Origin: Streptomyces nitrosporeus
Lineage (GTDB): Bacteria; Actinomycetota; Actinomycetes; Streptomycetales; Streptomycetaceae
Assembly (NCBI RefSeq): GCF_008704555.1
Contig: NZ_CP023702.1
Coordinates: 6,176,001 to 6,240,000 of the forward strand
Length of the DNA stretch: 64,000 bases
Reading direction: 5' to 3'
A program made the translations under genes and the position numbers. Under the pieces are notes generated by a model. It had not been told where the DNA came from. It made no database searches and worked only from the letters and a program-made list of their open reading frames with translations. Within the stretch, counting starts at the first letter, position 1. Each line of letters opens with the position of its first letter. Positions 9,473 to 18,823 of the stretch are shown in pieces.

Positions 9473-9841
9473 ATGAGCGACTGGACGCCCGAGCCGGCGA
9501 CGACGCCCGAGGCCGCACCCGGGACCGGGAGCCACGCGCCCCCGGCGGCCCCCCGCGCCACGGCCCCCGGGCCCCCGGGCGCCCCCGGGGCCGAGGAGGC
9601 GCCCGCCCCCGCTCCCTCCCACGAACCGGCGCCGCCCGCTCCGCTCGGCGTCCCGCGCACCCCCACCGGGCACGCCGGGGTGGACGCGCGGCTGGAACGG
9701 CTGGCCGACGCCGACCACCTCGCGGCCCACGGACACATCGAGGTGTACGAGGATGTACACCGTGGGCTGCGCGACGAGCTGACCGCGCTGGACGCCCGGC
9801 CCGCACCCTCACCGACGCCTCCGTACGACAACAGGAGCTGA
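9473..9841 (+). CDS. Small Pro/Ala-rich hypothetical protein
   Basis: A 122-aa protein. Residues about 1-60 are Pro/Ala/Gly-rich and disordered. The C-terminal half (HAGVDARLERLADADHLAAHG, then YEDVHRGLRDELTALDA) is a likely helical pair. ATG 9473 is preceded by GGAAGG. It sits 8 bp upstream of tlyA on the same strand, so it is probably the first gene of a tlyA-nadK-recN transcription unit. The position just before tlyA suggests a conserved actinomycete small protein, but no function is recognisable. Confidence 0.75.
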   Translation: MSDWTPEPATTPEAAPGTGSHAPPAAPRATAPGPPGAPGAEEAPAPAPSHEPAPPAPLGVPRTPTGHAGVDARLERLADADHLAAHGHIEVYEDVHRGLRDELTALDARPAPSPTPPYDNRS

Positions 9842-9848
9842 ACCGAAC

Positions 9849-10664
9849 GTGGCAGGAGTGGCACGACGCCGCCTCGACGCCGAACTGGTGCGCCGCAAGC
9901 TGGCCCGCTCACGCGAGCACGCGAGCCAGCTGATCGCGGCGGGGCGGGTGACCGTCGGCGGCAGCACGGCGACCAAACCCGCCACCCAGGTCGAGACCAG
10001 TGCGGCACTCGTCGTCGTCAAGGACGACAGCGACCCCGAGTACGTCTCCCGCGGCGGGCACAAGCTGGCGGGCGCCCTCGCCGCCTTCGTCCCCCGTGGG
10101 CTGGAGGTCGAGGGCCGGCGGGCGCTGGACGCCGGGGCGTCGACCGGAGGCTTCACCGACGTACTGCTGAGAGCCGGAGCCGGCCATGTCGTCGCCGTCG
10201 ACGTCGGCTACGGGCAACTCGCCTGGTCACTGCAGTCCGACGCACGCGTCACCGTCAAGGACCGCACCAACGTACGTGAGCTGACGCTCGAACAGATCGA
10301 CGGGCAGCCGGTCGACCTGGTGGTCGGCGACCTGTCGTTCATCCCCCTCGGCCTCGTGCTGCCCGCCCTCGCGCGCTGTACCGCCCCGGGCGCGGACCTG
10401 GTACTCATGGTCAAGCCGCAGTTCGAGGTGGGCAAGGAACGCCTCGGCAGCGGCGGAGTGGTACGCAGCCCCGAACTGCGTGCCGAAGCCGTACGGGACG
10501 TGGCCCGCCGGGCCTGGCAGCTCGGGCTGGGGGTGCTCGGAGTCACCGCGAGCCCACTGCCCGGACCGTCGGGGAACGTCGAGTACTTCCTGTGGCTGCG
10601 GGCCGGAGCACCCGAACCGGATCCCGCGGATGTCGATCGCGCAGTGGCGGAGGGGCCTCGTTGA
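9849..10664 (+). CDS. tlyA: TlyA family rRNA 2'-O-methyltransferase (haemolysin A family)
   Basis: A 271-aa protein. An N-terminal S4 RNA-binding domain (RLDAELVRRKLARSREHASQ, then LIAAGRVTVGG) is followed by an FtsJ-like Rossmann methyltransferase domain with SAM motif DAGASTGGFTDVLL and LVVGDLSFIPLGLVLPAL. Family members 2'-O-methylate cytidines in 16S and 23S rRNA, which in mycobacteria gives capreomycin sensitivity. GTG 9849 is the start. The stop overlaps the nadK TTG start, so the two are translationally coupled. Confidence 0.93.
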   Translation: MAGVARRRLDAELVRRKLARSREHASQLIAAGRVTVGGSTATKPATQVETSAALVVVKDDSDPEYVSRGGHKLAGALAAFVPRGLEVEGRRALDAGASTGGFTDVLLRAGAGHVVAVDVGYGQLAWSLQSDARVTVKDRTNVRELTLEQIDGQPVDLVVGDLSFIPLGLVLPALARCTAPGADLVLMVKPQFEVGKERLGSGGVVRSPELRAEAVRDVARRAWQLGLGVLGVTASPLPGPSGNVEYFLWLRAGAPEPDPADVDRAVAEGPR

Positions 10665-11629
10665 CGACACGAACAGCACACGAGAACACGGCGGACGCGG
10701 TGGAGACGACGAGGGGCGGGGGGCGGGAGGACGACGGGAAGCGGACCGTCTTCCTGCTGGCGCACACCGGCCGCCCGGCCGCCGTCCGCAGCGCCGAACT
10801 CGTCGTCCAGGGCCTGCTCCGGAACGGCCTGGGGGTCCGGGTGCTGGCCGTGGAGGCCCAGGACCTGCCGCTCCCGCCGTCCGTGCAGACGGTCACCGAC
10901 GTCACACCCGCCGTGGTCGACGGCTGCGAGCTGCTGATCGTGCTCGGCGGGGACGGCACCCTGCTGCGGGGCGCCGAGATCTCCCGCGCCTCCGGGGTGC
11001 CCATGCTCGGCGTCAACCTGGGACGCGTCGGATTCCTCGCCGAGGCCGAACGCGACGACCTGGACCAGGTCGTCGACCGGGTCGTCACCCGGGCCTACCA
11101 GGTCGAGGAACGCATGACCATCGACGTCCTCGTCCACAGCAACGGCGACATCGTGCACACCGACTGGGCGCTCAACGAGGCGGCCGTGCAGAAGGTGTCC
11201 CCCGAGCGGATGCTGGAGGTGGTGCTGGAGATCGACGGCCGCCCGGTGACCGGCTTCGGCTGCGACGGCATCGTCTGCGCCACCCCCACCGGCTCGACCG
11301 CCTACGCCTTCTCCGCGGGCGGCCCCGTCGTCTGGCCCGAGGTCGAGGCGCTGCTGATGGTGCCCATCAGCGCCCACGCCCTCTTCGCCAAGCCGCTGGT
11401 GACCTCGCCCACGTCCGTACTGGCCGTCGAGGTCCAGCCGCACACCCCGCACGGCGTCCTGTGGTGCGACGGCCGCAGGACCGTCGAACTGCCCGCCGGG
11501 GCACGGGTCGAGGTGCGCCGCGGAGCCGTACCGGTACGGCTCGCCCGGCTGCACCGGGCGTCCTTCACGGACCGGCTGGTCGCCAAGTTCGCCCTGCCCG
11601 TACAGGGCTGGCGGGGCGCGCCGAACTGA
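10661..11629 (+). CDS. nadK: NAD kinase
   Basis: A 322-aa enzyme that phosphorylates NAD+ to NADP+. The family motif GGDGTLLRGAEISR, then GVNLGRVGFLAE, binds the polyphosphate and NAD. Further conserved elements are DGIVCATPTGSTAYAFSAGG and the C-terminal region with HALFAKPLV. TTG 10661 is chosen because it overlaps the tlyA stop (TTGA) and has GGAGGGG about 6 nt upstream. The first about 25 residues are polar and poorly conserved; a GTG at 10700 is an alternative. Confidence 0.93.
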   Translation: MTTRTAHENTADAVETTRGGGREDDGKRTVFLLAHTGRPAAVRSAELVVQGLLRNGLGVRVLAVEAQDLPLPPSVQTVTDVTPAVVDGCELLIVLGGDGTLLRGAEISRASGVPMLGVNLGRVGFLAEAERDDLDQVVDRVVTRAYQVEERMTIDVLVHSNGDIVHTDWALNEAAVQKVSPERMLEVVLEIDGRPVTGFGCDGIVCATPTGSTAYAFSAGGPVVWPEVEALLMVPISAHALFAKPLVTSPTSVLAVEVQPHTPHGVLWCDGRRTVELPAGARVEVRRGAVPVRLARLHRASFTDRLVAKFALPVQGWRGAPN

Positions 11630-11659
11630 CCACCGGCCGGTTGTGAGGATCCTGTGCGC

Positions 11660-11694
11660 GCGGCCCGCCGGGGCCATGTCCTCCGGCGGGCCGC
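11660..11694. terminator. Hairpin between nadK and recN
   Basis: A 12-bp perfect GC stem (11660-11671 with 11683-11694) and an 11-nt loop, without a T-run. It lies 30 nt after nadK and about 100 nt before recN. It could be a partial terminator or an mRNA-processing hairpin. Confidence 0.5.
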
Positions 11695-11795
11695 CACGGC
11701 CCCGCTCCCCGCGCCCGGGGCGCGGAGCCGTCCGCCGGTCCGCCCCTGTCGCGGGCGAGGCCGTTAGCGCGCCGGGCCCCGGACCTCGTAAGGTC

Positions 11796-13541
11796 ATGTC
11801 CGTGTTGGAGGAGATGCGGATACGGTCGCTCGGAGTCATCGACGACGCGGTGGTGGAGCTGTCACCCGGCTTCACCGCGGTGACGGGTGAGACCGGCGCG
11901 GGCAAGACCATGGTCGTGACCAGCCTCGGGCTGCTGCTCGGCGGGCGTGCCGACCCCGCGCTGGTGCGTCTCGGTGCCAAGGCCGCCCTCGTGGAGGGCC
12001 GGATCACGGTGCGGCCGGGTGACGCGGCCGCGCTGCGCGCCGAGGAGGCCGGGGGCGAGATCGAGGACGGGACGCTGATCGTCAGCCGCACCGTCTCGGC
12101 CGAAGGCCGCTCCCGGGCCCACCTCGGCGGCAGATCCGTGCCCATCGGGGTACTGACCGAACTCGCCGACGAACTCGTCGCCGTGCACGGCCAGACCGAC
12201 CAGCAGGGGCTGCTCAAGGCCGCCCGGCAGCGGCAGGCACTCGACCGGTACGCCGGTGACGGCGTGGCCGTCCCGCTCGTCGCGTACACGGCCGCCTACC
12301 GGCGGCTGCGGGCGGTCGCGGCGGAGCTGGACGAGCTCACCACCCGGGCCAGGGAACGCGCCCAGGAAGCCGACCTGCTGCGCTTCGGCCTGGACGAGAT
12401 CGCCGCCGTCGAACCGCTGCCCGGCGAGGACACCGAACTCGCCGCCGAGGCCGAACGGCTCGGCCACGCCGAAGCCCTGGCCTCCGCCGCGGCCCTCGCG
12501 CACGAGGCCCTGGCGGGCAACCCGGAGGACGCCGAAGGACTGGACGCCACCACGGTCGTCGCGGCCGCCGGGCGGGCCCTGGACGCCGTACGCGCCCACG
12601 ACCCGGCGCTGGCCGCGCTCGCCGACCGCACCGGGGAGATCTCCATCCTGCTCGCCGACGTCGCCGGGGAACTCGCCGGTTACGCCGACCAGTTGGACGC
12701 CGACCCGCTGCGGCTCGCCGCCGTCGAGGAGCGCCGCGCCGCGCTCACGGCGCTCACCCGCAAGTACGGCCAGGACATCTCCGCCGTCCTCACCTGGTCC
12801 CGGGAGAGCGCGAGCCGGCTGACCGAGCTGGAGGGCGACGACGACCGGATCGGCGAACTCACCGCGGAACGCGACGCGCTGCGCGGCGAACTCTCCGGAC
12901 TGGCCCAGGCGCTGACCGACGCCCGCACCGAGGCCGCCGCCCGCTTCGCCGGTGCGGTGACCGAGGAGCTGGCCTCGCTCGCGATGCCGCACGCCCGGGT
13001 CTCCTTCGCCGTCCGGCAGACGGAGGCCGCGGACGAGGCGTCCGGCATCGACGTCGGCGGGCGCAGCGTCGTCTACGGGCCGGCCGGGGCGGACGAGGTC
13101 GAACTCCTGCTGGCTCCGCACCCCGGCGCCCCGCCGCGGCCGATCGCCAAGGGGGCGTCGGGCGGTGAGCTCTCCCGGGTGATGCTCGCCGTCGAGGTGG
13201 TCTTCGCGGGCTCCGACCCCGTGCCGACCTACCTCTTCGACGAGGTCGACGCGGGCGTCGGCGGCAAGGCTGCCGTCGAGGTGGGCCGCCGGCTGGCCAA
13301 GCTGGCCCGTTCCGCGCAGGTCGTGGTGGTCACGCACCTGCCGCAGGTGGCCGCCTTCGCCGACCGGCAGCTGCTGGTCGAGAAGACGGTGGACGGATCG
13401 GTCACCAGGAGCGGCGTCAAGGTCCTGGAGGGCGAGGACCGGGTACGGGAACTGTCCCGGATGCTGGCCGGCCAGGAGGACTCGGAGACGGCCCGCGCCC
13501 ATGCCGAGGAGCTGCTGGAGACCGCCCGCGCGGACGCCTGA
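11796..13541 (+). CDS. recN: DNA repair protein RecN
   Basis: A 581-aa SMC-like ATPase acting in double-strand-break repair. Walker A GETGAGKTM lies near residues 34-42. It is followed by a hinge-like and coiled-coil centre of Ala/Glu/Leu heptads with the family motif GQTDQQGLL. The signature KGASGGELSRVMLAVEVV and Walker B YLFDEVDAGVGG close the head domain. VTHLPQVAAFADRQ is the family His-switch region. ATG 11796 is favoured; GTG 11802 and ATG 11814 are possible. It lies downstream of nadK as in many actinomycetes. Confidence 0.95.
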   Translation: MSVLEEMRIRSLGVIDDAVVELSPGFTAVTGETGAGKTMVVTSLGLLLGGRADPALVRLGAKAALVEGRITVRPGDAAALRAEEAGGEIEDGTLIVSRTVSAEGRSRAHLGGRSVPIGVLTELADELVAVHGQTDQQGLLKAARQRQALDRYAGDGVAVPLVAYTAAYRRLRAVAAELDELTTRARERAQEADLLRFGLDEIAAVEPLPGEDTELAAEAERLGHAEALASAAALAHEALAGNPEDAEGLDATTVVAAAGRALDAVRAHDPALAALADRTGEISILLADVAGELAGYADQLDADPLRLAAVEERRAALTALTRKYGQDISAVLTWSRESASRLTELEGDDDRIGELTAERDALRGELSGLAQALTDARTEAAARFAGAVTEELASLAMPHARVSFAVRQTEAADEASGIDVGGRSVVYGPAGADEVELLLAPHPGAPPRPIAKGASGGELSRVMLAVEVVFAGSDPVPTYLFDEVDAGVGGKAAVEVGRRLAKLARSAQVVVVTHLPQVAAFADRQLLVEKTVDGSVTRSGVKVLEGEDRVRELSRMLAGQEDSETARAHAEELLETARADA

Positions 13542-14086
13542 TCCCCTGGCGCCCGCCGTCCGGTGCCCGGCCCTTGACTCCGGCCGCCCGGTGTCCGCCG
13601 CCCGCCCGGAACAGGCGGCGGGCCCGGGGCGGCGGGTGTGCCCCCGGGCGTGGCATCGAGCGCGGGACCCGGTGCGGGCCCGGGGCGTGGGCGCCTCGGC
13701 GGGCCTCCCGTACGCCCGGCCCGTTCGCGCCGGCCGGAGGCTTCACCGGGAGCCGGGAGCCGGGAGCCGGGAGCCGGGACCTCACCGGAGAGCGGAGGCC
13801 GGAGGACCGGAGACTTCACCGGGGGCCGGGCCTCACCGCAACGGCCGGACCGCGCCCGGCGTGGAATGCCGCCAGGCCACCCCTGCATGTCAACTCTTGG
13901 TGACTGTCTCACTCGAAAGGGCGAGGTGGGCCGATCGGCTGCCGTCGCGTGTGGGGCAAGAACGTTTCGCCGGTCCCGGAACGCGCGTACGGACTGGCAT
14001 CCTGGGCACAGCACTTCCCTTCGCCGTTCCCCGTCCGTCCCACCGACGGCCCCGCCCCTTCCCCGCCTACTCCGGAGCCCCTCGAC
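13542..14086. other. Intergenic stretch with short direct repeats
   Basis: 545 bp between recN and the glycosyltransferase without a convincing gene. It contains a run of four GGGAGCC(G) units near 13749-13780, and a larger motif ACTTCACCGGG occurs twice (near 13740 and 13815). The last about 200 bp are less biased and should hold the promoter of the glycosyltransferase. Confidence 0.6.
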
Positions 14087-15250
14087 GTGTCACAGCTGCG
14101 TACGGTCCAAGTCCTGGGCGGCGGTGCCGTGAGCAGCGCTCACGTCGCCCCGCTCGTCACGGGCCTGGCCGCGCGGGGGGTGCAGGTCACCGTCTGCGCC
14201 CCGGCCGGGGGCGAGCACACCCGCACGATCCCCGGTGCCGGCGTCCGTTTCAGCCCCGTGCCCCGGCGCGGTGACCCCCTCGCCGTGGCCGCCCTGCGGG
14301 CCGCCTGCGCGGACGCGGACGTGGTCCACGCGCACGGCCTGCACGCCGCCGTGCGCGCCGGGCTCGCGCTGAGCGGCCGCAGCACCCCGCTGGTGGTGAC
14401 CTGGCACACGCGGGGCCACGCCGGGGGAGTGCGTGGACTGCGCCACCTGTTGGAGCGAAGGGCCGTACGTGCGGCGGCCGTTGTGCTCGGTACGTCCCCG
14501 GAACTCGTCGACCGGGCCCGCCGGTGCGGGGCCCGGGACGCCAGGCTCGCGCCCACCCCGGTCCCGGCGGGCCGGCCCCCTCTCGTCCACGACGGCAAGG
14601 TGCGCGCCGAACTGGGTGCGGTGGGGCGGCCGTTAGTGGTCTCGGCCGGGCCCGCCGGACCGGGCCGCGGCCTCGGCACACTGCTGGACGCCGTCCGCCT
14701 GTGGCGCGAACGGGAGCCCGTGCCCCTGCTGGCCGTCGTGGGGGAGGGGAGCGAGTCCCTCCGGCGCCGGGTGGCGGACGAGGAGCTGCCGGTGGTCCTC
14801 GCCGGGCACGGCCCCGAAGACGGGCCCGCTCCTGAGGACGGCCCCGCTCCTGGGCACGTGCACGGGCATGACCCTGGGCACGGGCATGACCCTGGGCACG
14901 GGCACGGCCCTGGACACGGCCTCGGTGAACTCCTCGCCGCCGCCGACGTCGTCGTCCTGCCCGGCAGCCGGGAGACCCGGCCCGGCCTCGCCCAGGACGC
15001 GCTGCGGCTCGGGGTCCCCCTGGTCGCCGCCGCGTCCCACCCCCTGCGCGACCTGGCCGGCCCGGCCGCCGTGCTGGTGCCGGACGAGGACGCCGGGGCG
15101 CTGGCCGCCGCCGTCGTACGGCTCCTGGACGACCCGGACCAGCGGGAGCGGCTCGCCGAGGCGGGGCGGCGGCAGGCAGCGGGCCGGCCCACCGAGGAGG
15201 ACTCCGTCGCCCATGTGCTGTCCGTCTACGACGAGCTGACCCGCCCCTGA
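14087..15250 (+). CDS. GT4-type glycosyltransferase with His/Gly repeat insert and a TTA codon
   Basis: A 387-aa protein. The N-terminal Rossmann half (VQVLGGG, VVHAHGLHAAVRAGLAL, LVVTWHTRGHAGG) and the C-terminal half (LAAADVVVLPGSRETRPGLAQDALRLGVPLVAA, with DEDAGALAAAV) fit family 4 retaining glycosyltransferases. Donor and acceptor are unknown. Residues about 250-277 are a tandem HGHDPGHG-type insertion encoded by 18-bp repeats. A TTA codon at 14633-14635 (residue 183) would make translation depend on bldA tRNA. GTG 14087 has GGAG upstream and matches the expected family N-terminus; a longer upstream frame lacks family sequence. Confidence 0.85.
   Translation: MSQLRTVQVLGGGAVSSAHVAPLVTGLAARGVQVTVCAPAGGEHTRTIPGAGVRFSPVPRRGDPLAVAALRAACADADVVHAHGLHAAVRAGLALSGRSTPLVVTWHTRGHAGGVRGLRHLLERRAVRAAAVVLGTSPELVDRARRCGARDARLAPTPVPAGRPPLVHDGKVRAELGAVGRPLVVSAGPAGPGRGLGTLLDAVRLWREREPVPLLAVVGEGSESLRRRVADEELPVVLAGHGPEDGPAPEDGPAPGHVHGHDPGHGHDPGHGHGPGHGLGELLAAADVVVLPGSRETRPGLAQDALRLGVPLVAAASHPLRDLAGPAAVLVPDEDAGALAAAVVRLLDDPDQRERLAEAGRRQAAGRPTEEDSVAHVLSVYDELTRP
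14861..14914 (+). repeat. 18-bp tandem repeat within the glycosyltransferase gene
   Basis: Three copies of an 18-bp unit beginning CACGGGCATGACCCTGGG at 14861, 14879 and, diverged, 14897. They encode GHDPGH-type His-rich residues. Copy number is likely to vary between strains. Confidence 0.85.
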
Positions 15251-15277
15251 GGACGGCGGGCCCCGACCGTACGCCGC

Positions 15278-16933
15278 TCAGGCCGTGTGGCGGCGGGCGC
15301 GCAGGGCCAGACTCAGCGCCAGTACCGTCTGCGGGTCGTCCAGATCGGTGCCGAGCAGCTCCCCGATGCGGGCCAGCCGGTTGTAGAGCGTCTGCCGGTT
15401 GAGATGGAGACCGCGTGCCGTCTCCGCCTTGCGGCCCGTGTGGGCGACGTACGCCTCCAGCGTGGGCAGCAGCGCGGGGCGCGAGGTCCGGTCGTGTGCG
15501 AGCAGCGGGCCGATCGTCCGGTCCACGAACGCCGCCAGATCCGGATGGTCCCGCAGCCGCCACAGCAACAGGTCCACATCCAGCCGCCGCGCGTCGTGCC
15601 ACGGCCGCTCCGGCAGCCCCTGCGCGGCCCGGGCCGCCTCCGCCGCGTGCCGCAGCCCGGCCCCCACCGACTCCCAGCCGCCCGTGGCACCGGCCACCAC
15701 CACCGGCGCCCGGCCTCCGGCCCGCTCCAGCCCCGCCCGCTCCACGCCGGCCCGCAGCGCCGCGGCGGCCCGGCCGGCCTGCGCGGTACGGTCCGCACCC
15801 GGGCGGAGCGCCAGCAGCACCAGCACCTTGCCCTCGGCGGGGCGCACCCCCAGCAGCACCGGCGTGCCCACGGCCGCCAGCTCCCGCGTCACCGCACGGG
15901 CCAGCTGCGACCAGCCGCCCGAAGGCCCCGCCTCGGGGGCCAGCCGCATCACCACCGGCAGCAGCGGATCACACCCCGGCCTGAACCCCAGCACCCCGGC
16001 CTGCGCGGGCGCGTCCCGGGACGCGACGCGCCCCTCGGCCAGATCGGTCAGGAAGTCACCCCGCCCCCGTGCCGCCAGCTCCTCCTCCTGCCGGGCCTGC
16101 ATCAGCACCACCGCCAGCAGTTCCGCCGCCCGCTCGGCCGCCATCCGGTGCACCGCCGCCGTCGGTACGGCCACGGCGAGCAGCACCAGCCTGGCCCGCA
16201 CCGCCCCACCACCGGCGCCCCCGCCCGGCACCTCCACCAGGACCGCCCCGGCCGGCGGCGCCTCACGCGCCTCCCGGCCGCCCCGCAGCCCCTCCCCGAC
16301 CTGGAGCGGACCGGCACCGTCCGGACCGGCCCGCCGTTCCCCCGCCGCACGCGCCCCGGCCCCCGGCGCCGCCGCGTACAGCAGCCTGCCGTCCGCGGTC
16401 TCCAGGAAGGCCGGATTGCCGGTGAAGTCCGCGAGGATCTCCAGCACCTGGGCCGCGCCACCCCCGCCGAGCACCGCCCGGGTGCAGCGCAGATGCACCT
16501 CCTCGGCCCGTCGCAGCAGCGCGTAGTGGCCGTTGACGATCTCCGTGTGGATCTCCTCGGTGACCGCGACGAAGGGCACCTCGCGATGCAGCTGCACCAG
16601 CGGCAGACCCGTTGTGCGCGCGGCGTCGACGAGCGCCCCCGGCAGCCGTCCGAAGCGCGGCCCCAGCTCCACCACCAGGGCCGCGATGCCCCGGTCCGCC
16701 AGCCGGCGTACGTACGCGCGCTGGTCGGCGGGCCGCGTACCGATGCCCAGCCCCGTCGTCAGCAGCAGTTCGCCGCCCTTCAGCAGGGCCGGAAGGTTCG
16801 GGGCCTCACCCGCGTGGACCCAGCGCACCATCCGGTCCAGCCCCTCGGCCGACGCCACCACCTCCGGCAGCCCCACGCGCAGCCCCGGCAGCTCCAGCGC
16901 CCGCCGTACCGTGATCCCGCCCTCTGTCCCCAC
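15278..16933 (-). CDS. PucR family transcriptional regulator
   Basis: A 551-aa regulator. The N-terminal PucR sensory domain (ITVRRALELPGLRVGLPEVV, then GGELLLTTGLGIG and GIAALVVELG) is followed by a GGDEF-like middle region. The C-terminal HTH30 domain contains LLPTLEAYVAHTGRKAETAR and LHLNRQTLYNRLARI, the family's diagnostic helix-turn-helix. Related proteins control purine, proline or other nitrogen-metabolite genes in response to an intracellular ligand. The ligand and targets are unknown here. The start is GTG 16933. It is convergent with the glycosyltransferase (27-bp gap). Confidence 0.92.
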   Translation of the reverse strand: MGTEGGITVRRALELPGLRVGLPEVVASAEGLDRMVRWVHAGEAPNLPALLKGGELLLTTGLGIGTRPADQRAYVRRLADRGIAALVVELGPRFGRLPGALVDAARTTGLPLVQLHREVPFVAVTEEIHTEIVNGHYALLRRAEEVHLRCTRAVLGGGGAAQVLEILADFTGNPAFLETADGRLLYAAAPGAGARAAGERRAGPDGAGPLQVGEGLRGGREAREAPPAGAVLVEVPGGGAGGGAVRARLVLLAVAVPTAAVHRMAAERAAELLAVVLMQARQEEELAARGRGDFLTDLAEGRVASRDAPAQAGVLGFRPGCDPLLPVVMRLAPEAGPSGGWSQLARAVTRELAAVGTPVLLGVRPAEGKVLVLLALRPGADRTAQAGRAAAALRAGVERAGLERAGGRAPVVVAGATGGWESVGAGLRHAAEAARAAQGLPERPWHDARRLDVDLLLWRLRDHPDLAAFVDRTIGPLLAHDRTSRPALLPTLEAYVAHTGRKAETARGLHLNRQTLYNRLARIGELLGTDLDDPQTVLALSLALRARRHTA

Positions 16934-17158
16934 CGGCCGCGGCCTCGTGCTTCCACTCGCTCCAGCTGTCGGCCGGACGCTACCGGGCCGGAGACGGCCG
17001 CGTCACACCACCACCGGGCCCCGCCGGTGACGGCCGCCTTCCGGATGCCGCCGGAGGGCGGGGCGCGGGCGCGGTGCCGGGCGCGGGGAACCGGCGGGCG
17101 GGAGGAACCGGCCCGCCCGCCGGCGTCATGGACGAGCCGTCGCGCCGACGGCCCAGGA

Positions 17159-17824
17159 TCAGACGGATGTACAGAAGCCGAGCTCGGCGAGGCACTCATT
17201 GATGAGCTGGCGCAGGTACTCCCGGCTGGGCGGATCACCGGGGTCGCCCTGCGGGCCCCTGGGGCCACGGGAGCCGGCGGGACCGACCGGCCCCTGCTCA
17301 CCCTGCGGCCCCTGGGGGCCGCGGGGGCCGGAGGGACCTTCACGGCCGTCGGCCCCCGGCAGCCCGTGGGCACCGGGCTTCCCGTCCCTGCCGTCCCGCC
17401 CCTGCGGGCCCTCGCCGCCTTCCGGCCCCTGGGGGCCTTCGGGTCCGGGCGGACCGGACGGACCGACGCGGCCGGGCGGGCCTTCCGACCCGCGAGGACC
17501 CCGCGGACCGGGCGGCCCTTCCGGGCCGGCGGGACCGGCCGGACCCGCCGGCCCGGTCCCGCCCGCAGGTCCCGTGGGGCCGGCGGGACCGGTGTTCCCC
17601 GTGCGGCCGGGCACTCCCTGGGGCCCGGGGGCCCCCTGCGGACCGGGAGGGCCCTGAGGGCCGGGAGGGCCCTGGGGTCCGGGCGGCGGCTCCGTGGGTT
17701 CTTCAGGAGGGGGCTCGCACGAGGGTCCGGGAACAGTCGTGGGATCGGGAGCGTCCGCGCCGTCAGGCGTCCGGGAAGCCTGCGCGGGGACGGTCGTGGA
17801 ATGGGCCGCTGAGGGTGAAGCCAT
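17159..17824 (-). CDS. Collagen-like Gly-X-Y repeat protein
   Basis: A 221-aa protein. Residues about 1-45 are Pro/Ser/Thr-rich. Residues about 48-195 are nearly continuous Gly-X-Y triplets with many GPQGPPGPQ, GPAGPAGPA and GRDGRDGKPG units, able to form a collagen triple helix. The tail EYLRQLINECLAELGFC is a short amphipathic helix that may trimerise or cap the repeats. No signal peptide or anchor motif is seen, so export is uncertain. ATG 17824 is preferred because GGGAGG precedes it by about 4 nt; the frame stays open for 900 bp upstream but with non-coding character. Function is unknown. Confidence 0.85.
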   Translation of the reverse strand: MASPSAAHSTTVPAQASRTPDGADAPDPTTVPGPSCEPPPEEPTEPPPGPQGPPGPQGPPGPQGAPGPQGVPGRTGNTGPAGPTGPAGGTGPAGPAGPAGPEGPPGPRGPRGSEGPPGRVGPSGPPGPEGPQGPEGGEGPQGRDGRDGKPGAHGLPGADGREGPSGPRGPQGPQGEQGPVGPAGSRGPRGPQGDPGDPPSREYLRQLINECLAELGFCTSV

Positions 17825-18823
17825 GGTGCCTCCCGGTGCCGTAGTCCTGCACGTCGCGCCCGGCGACAGCCGTTTTGTGGCCGAGGCGCGCGGTGTCATC
17901 GGGTGAGATGGTCCGTGGGTCCGGGTCTTCGTCCGGCGGGGCGCGTCGCTCAGCATCCAGACGAATGAACTCCCGGATTCATCTCCTTGCTCGTAACCAA
18001 TGTGCCCACCTTTTCGGCCGGGGTAACCAGGAGAGCCCGCCGGATGAAAAGTATTACTTAGGCGGTTTATCCGGGGAGTTAATTTCCGTTTCGCCTTCCG
18101 GTCCACCCGAAAATCTGTGGGACGTACAGACGGGCGGGAACGGGAACTCTTCCGGGGTGTCGGCGACGCGAGATGCGGAGGACCTCTTCGCCGGCCCGTG
18201 ACCGGGGCGGCAAAACGCCGCGCCCGTATGAAGCGGGCCGGTGCCACGGGCCCGCAGATGGTAATCCCCGCCCGGCCGGCACGTGCCGGCCCTGTGCCGG
18301 CGAAAGGCCGCGCCCGCCCCCGGGCGGTGGCGGACGCGGTGTCTTGCCGGAACGGCCGTGTGCAGGTCAGGATGCGGGCGTTCTCCGTCTCGCGGGCGCG
18401 CCGCGTCCCCGCCGCGCGCCCGGCCGACGGGAACCGGGGGTCGGAAAACCCTTTGCCCGTTGCATGTCGGACAACCATCGAAAGCAGGAGGCAGTCGAGC
18501 ACCCGGGCGGGTTCTCCCGTAATTGGGCGGAACTTCCTCACCCCGTTGCCGAAACCGAAGGGGGGTGCCGTGCGGGCCGCTGTTTTATTTGTTCCCGGGA
18601 GGTCTTGCCGTCGTTTCGGGCTCCGACCGCTCCGGGGAAATGTTTTTTCTTCCCGGAGTGTCCCTGCCGGGCCGCCGGGTGGGTGGCGGGGCAGCATCGG
18701 GCAGGGAATGGCCTGTCTCAATTACCTCGCTGCGAGCAGTTGGAGTGAGGCTTTCGGTAAAAGCCCCCCGGCAACCCCCCACACGCCCTTCCGGGCAACC
18801 GCCCGCACCGGTATCCCGGCAGT
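17825..18823. other. Long non-coding gap with AT-richer patches
   Basis: About 1 kb without a convincing gene. AT-richer segments near 17960-18110 and 18560-18650 contrast with the surrounding high GC and break the usual codon bias in every frame. The part next to 17825 should contain the promoter of the collagen-like gene. The stretch before 18824 adjoins the transposase remnant and could include decayed mobile-element DNA, but no inverted repeat was identified. Confidence 0.5.

Noticed and set aside
17825..18721. 900-bp upstream extension of the collagen-like gene
   Set aside because: The frame is open only by chance; no domain, and a good ribosome site sits at ATG 17824.
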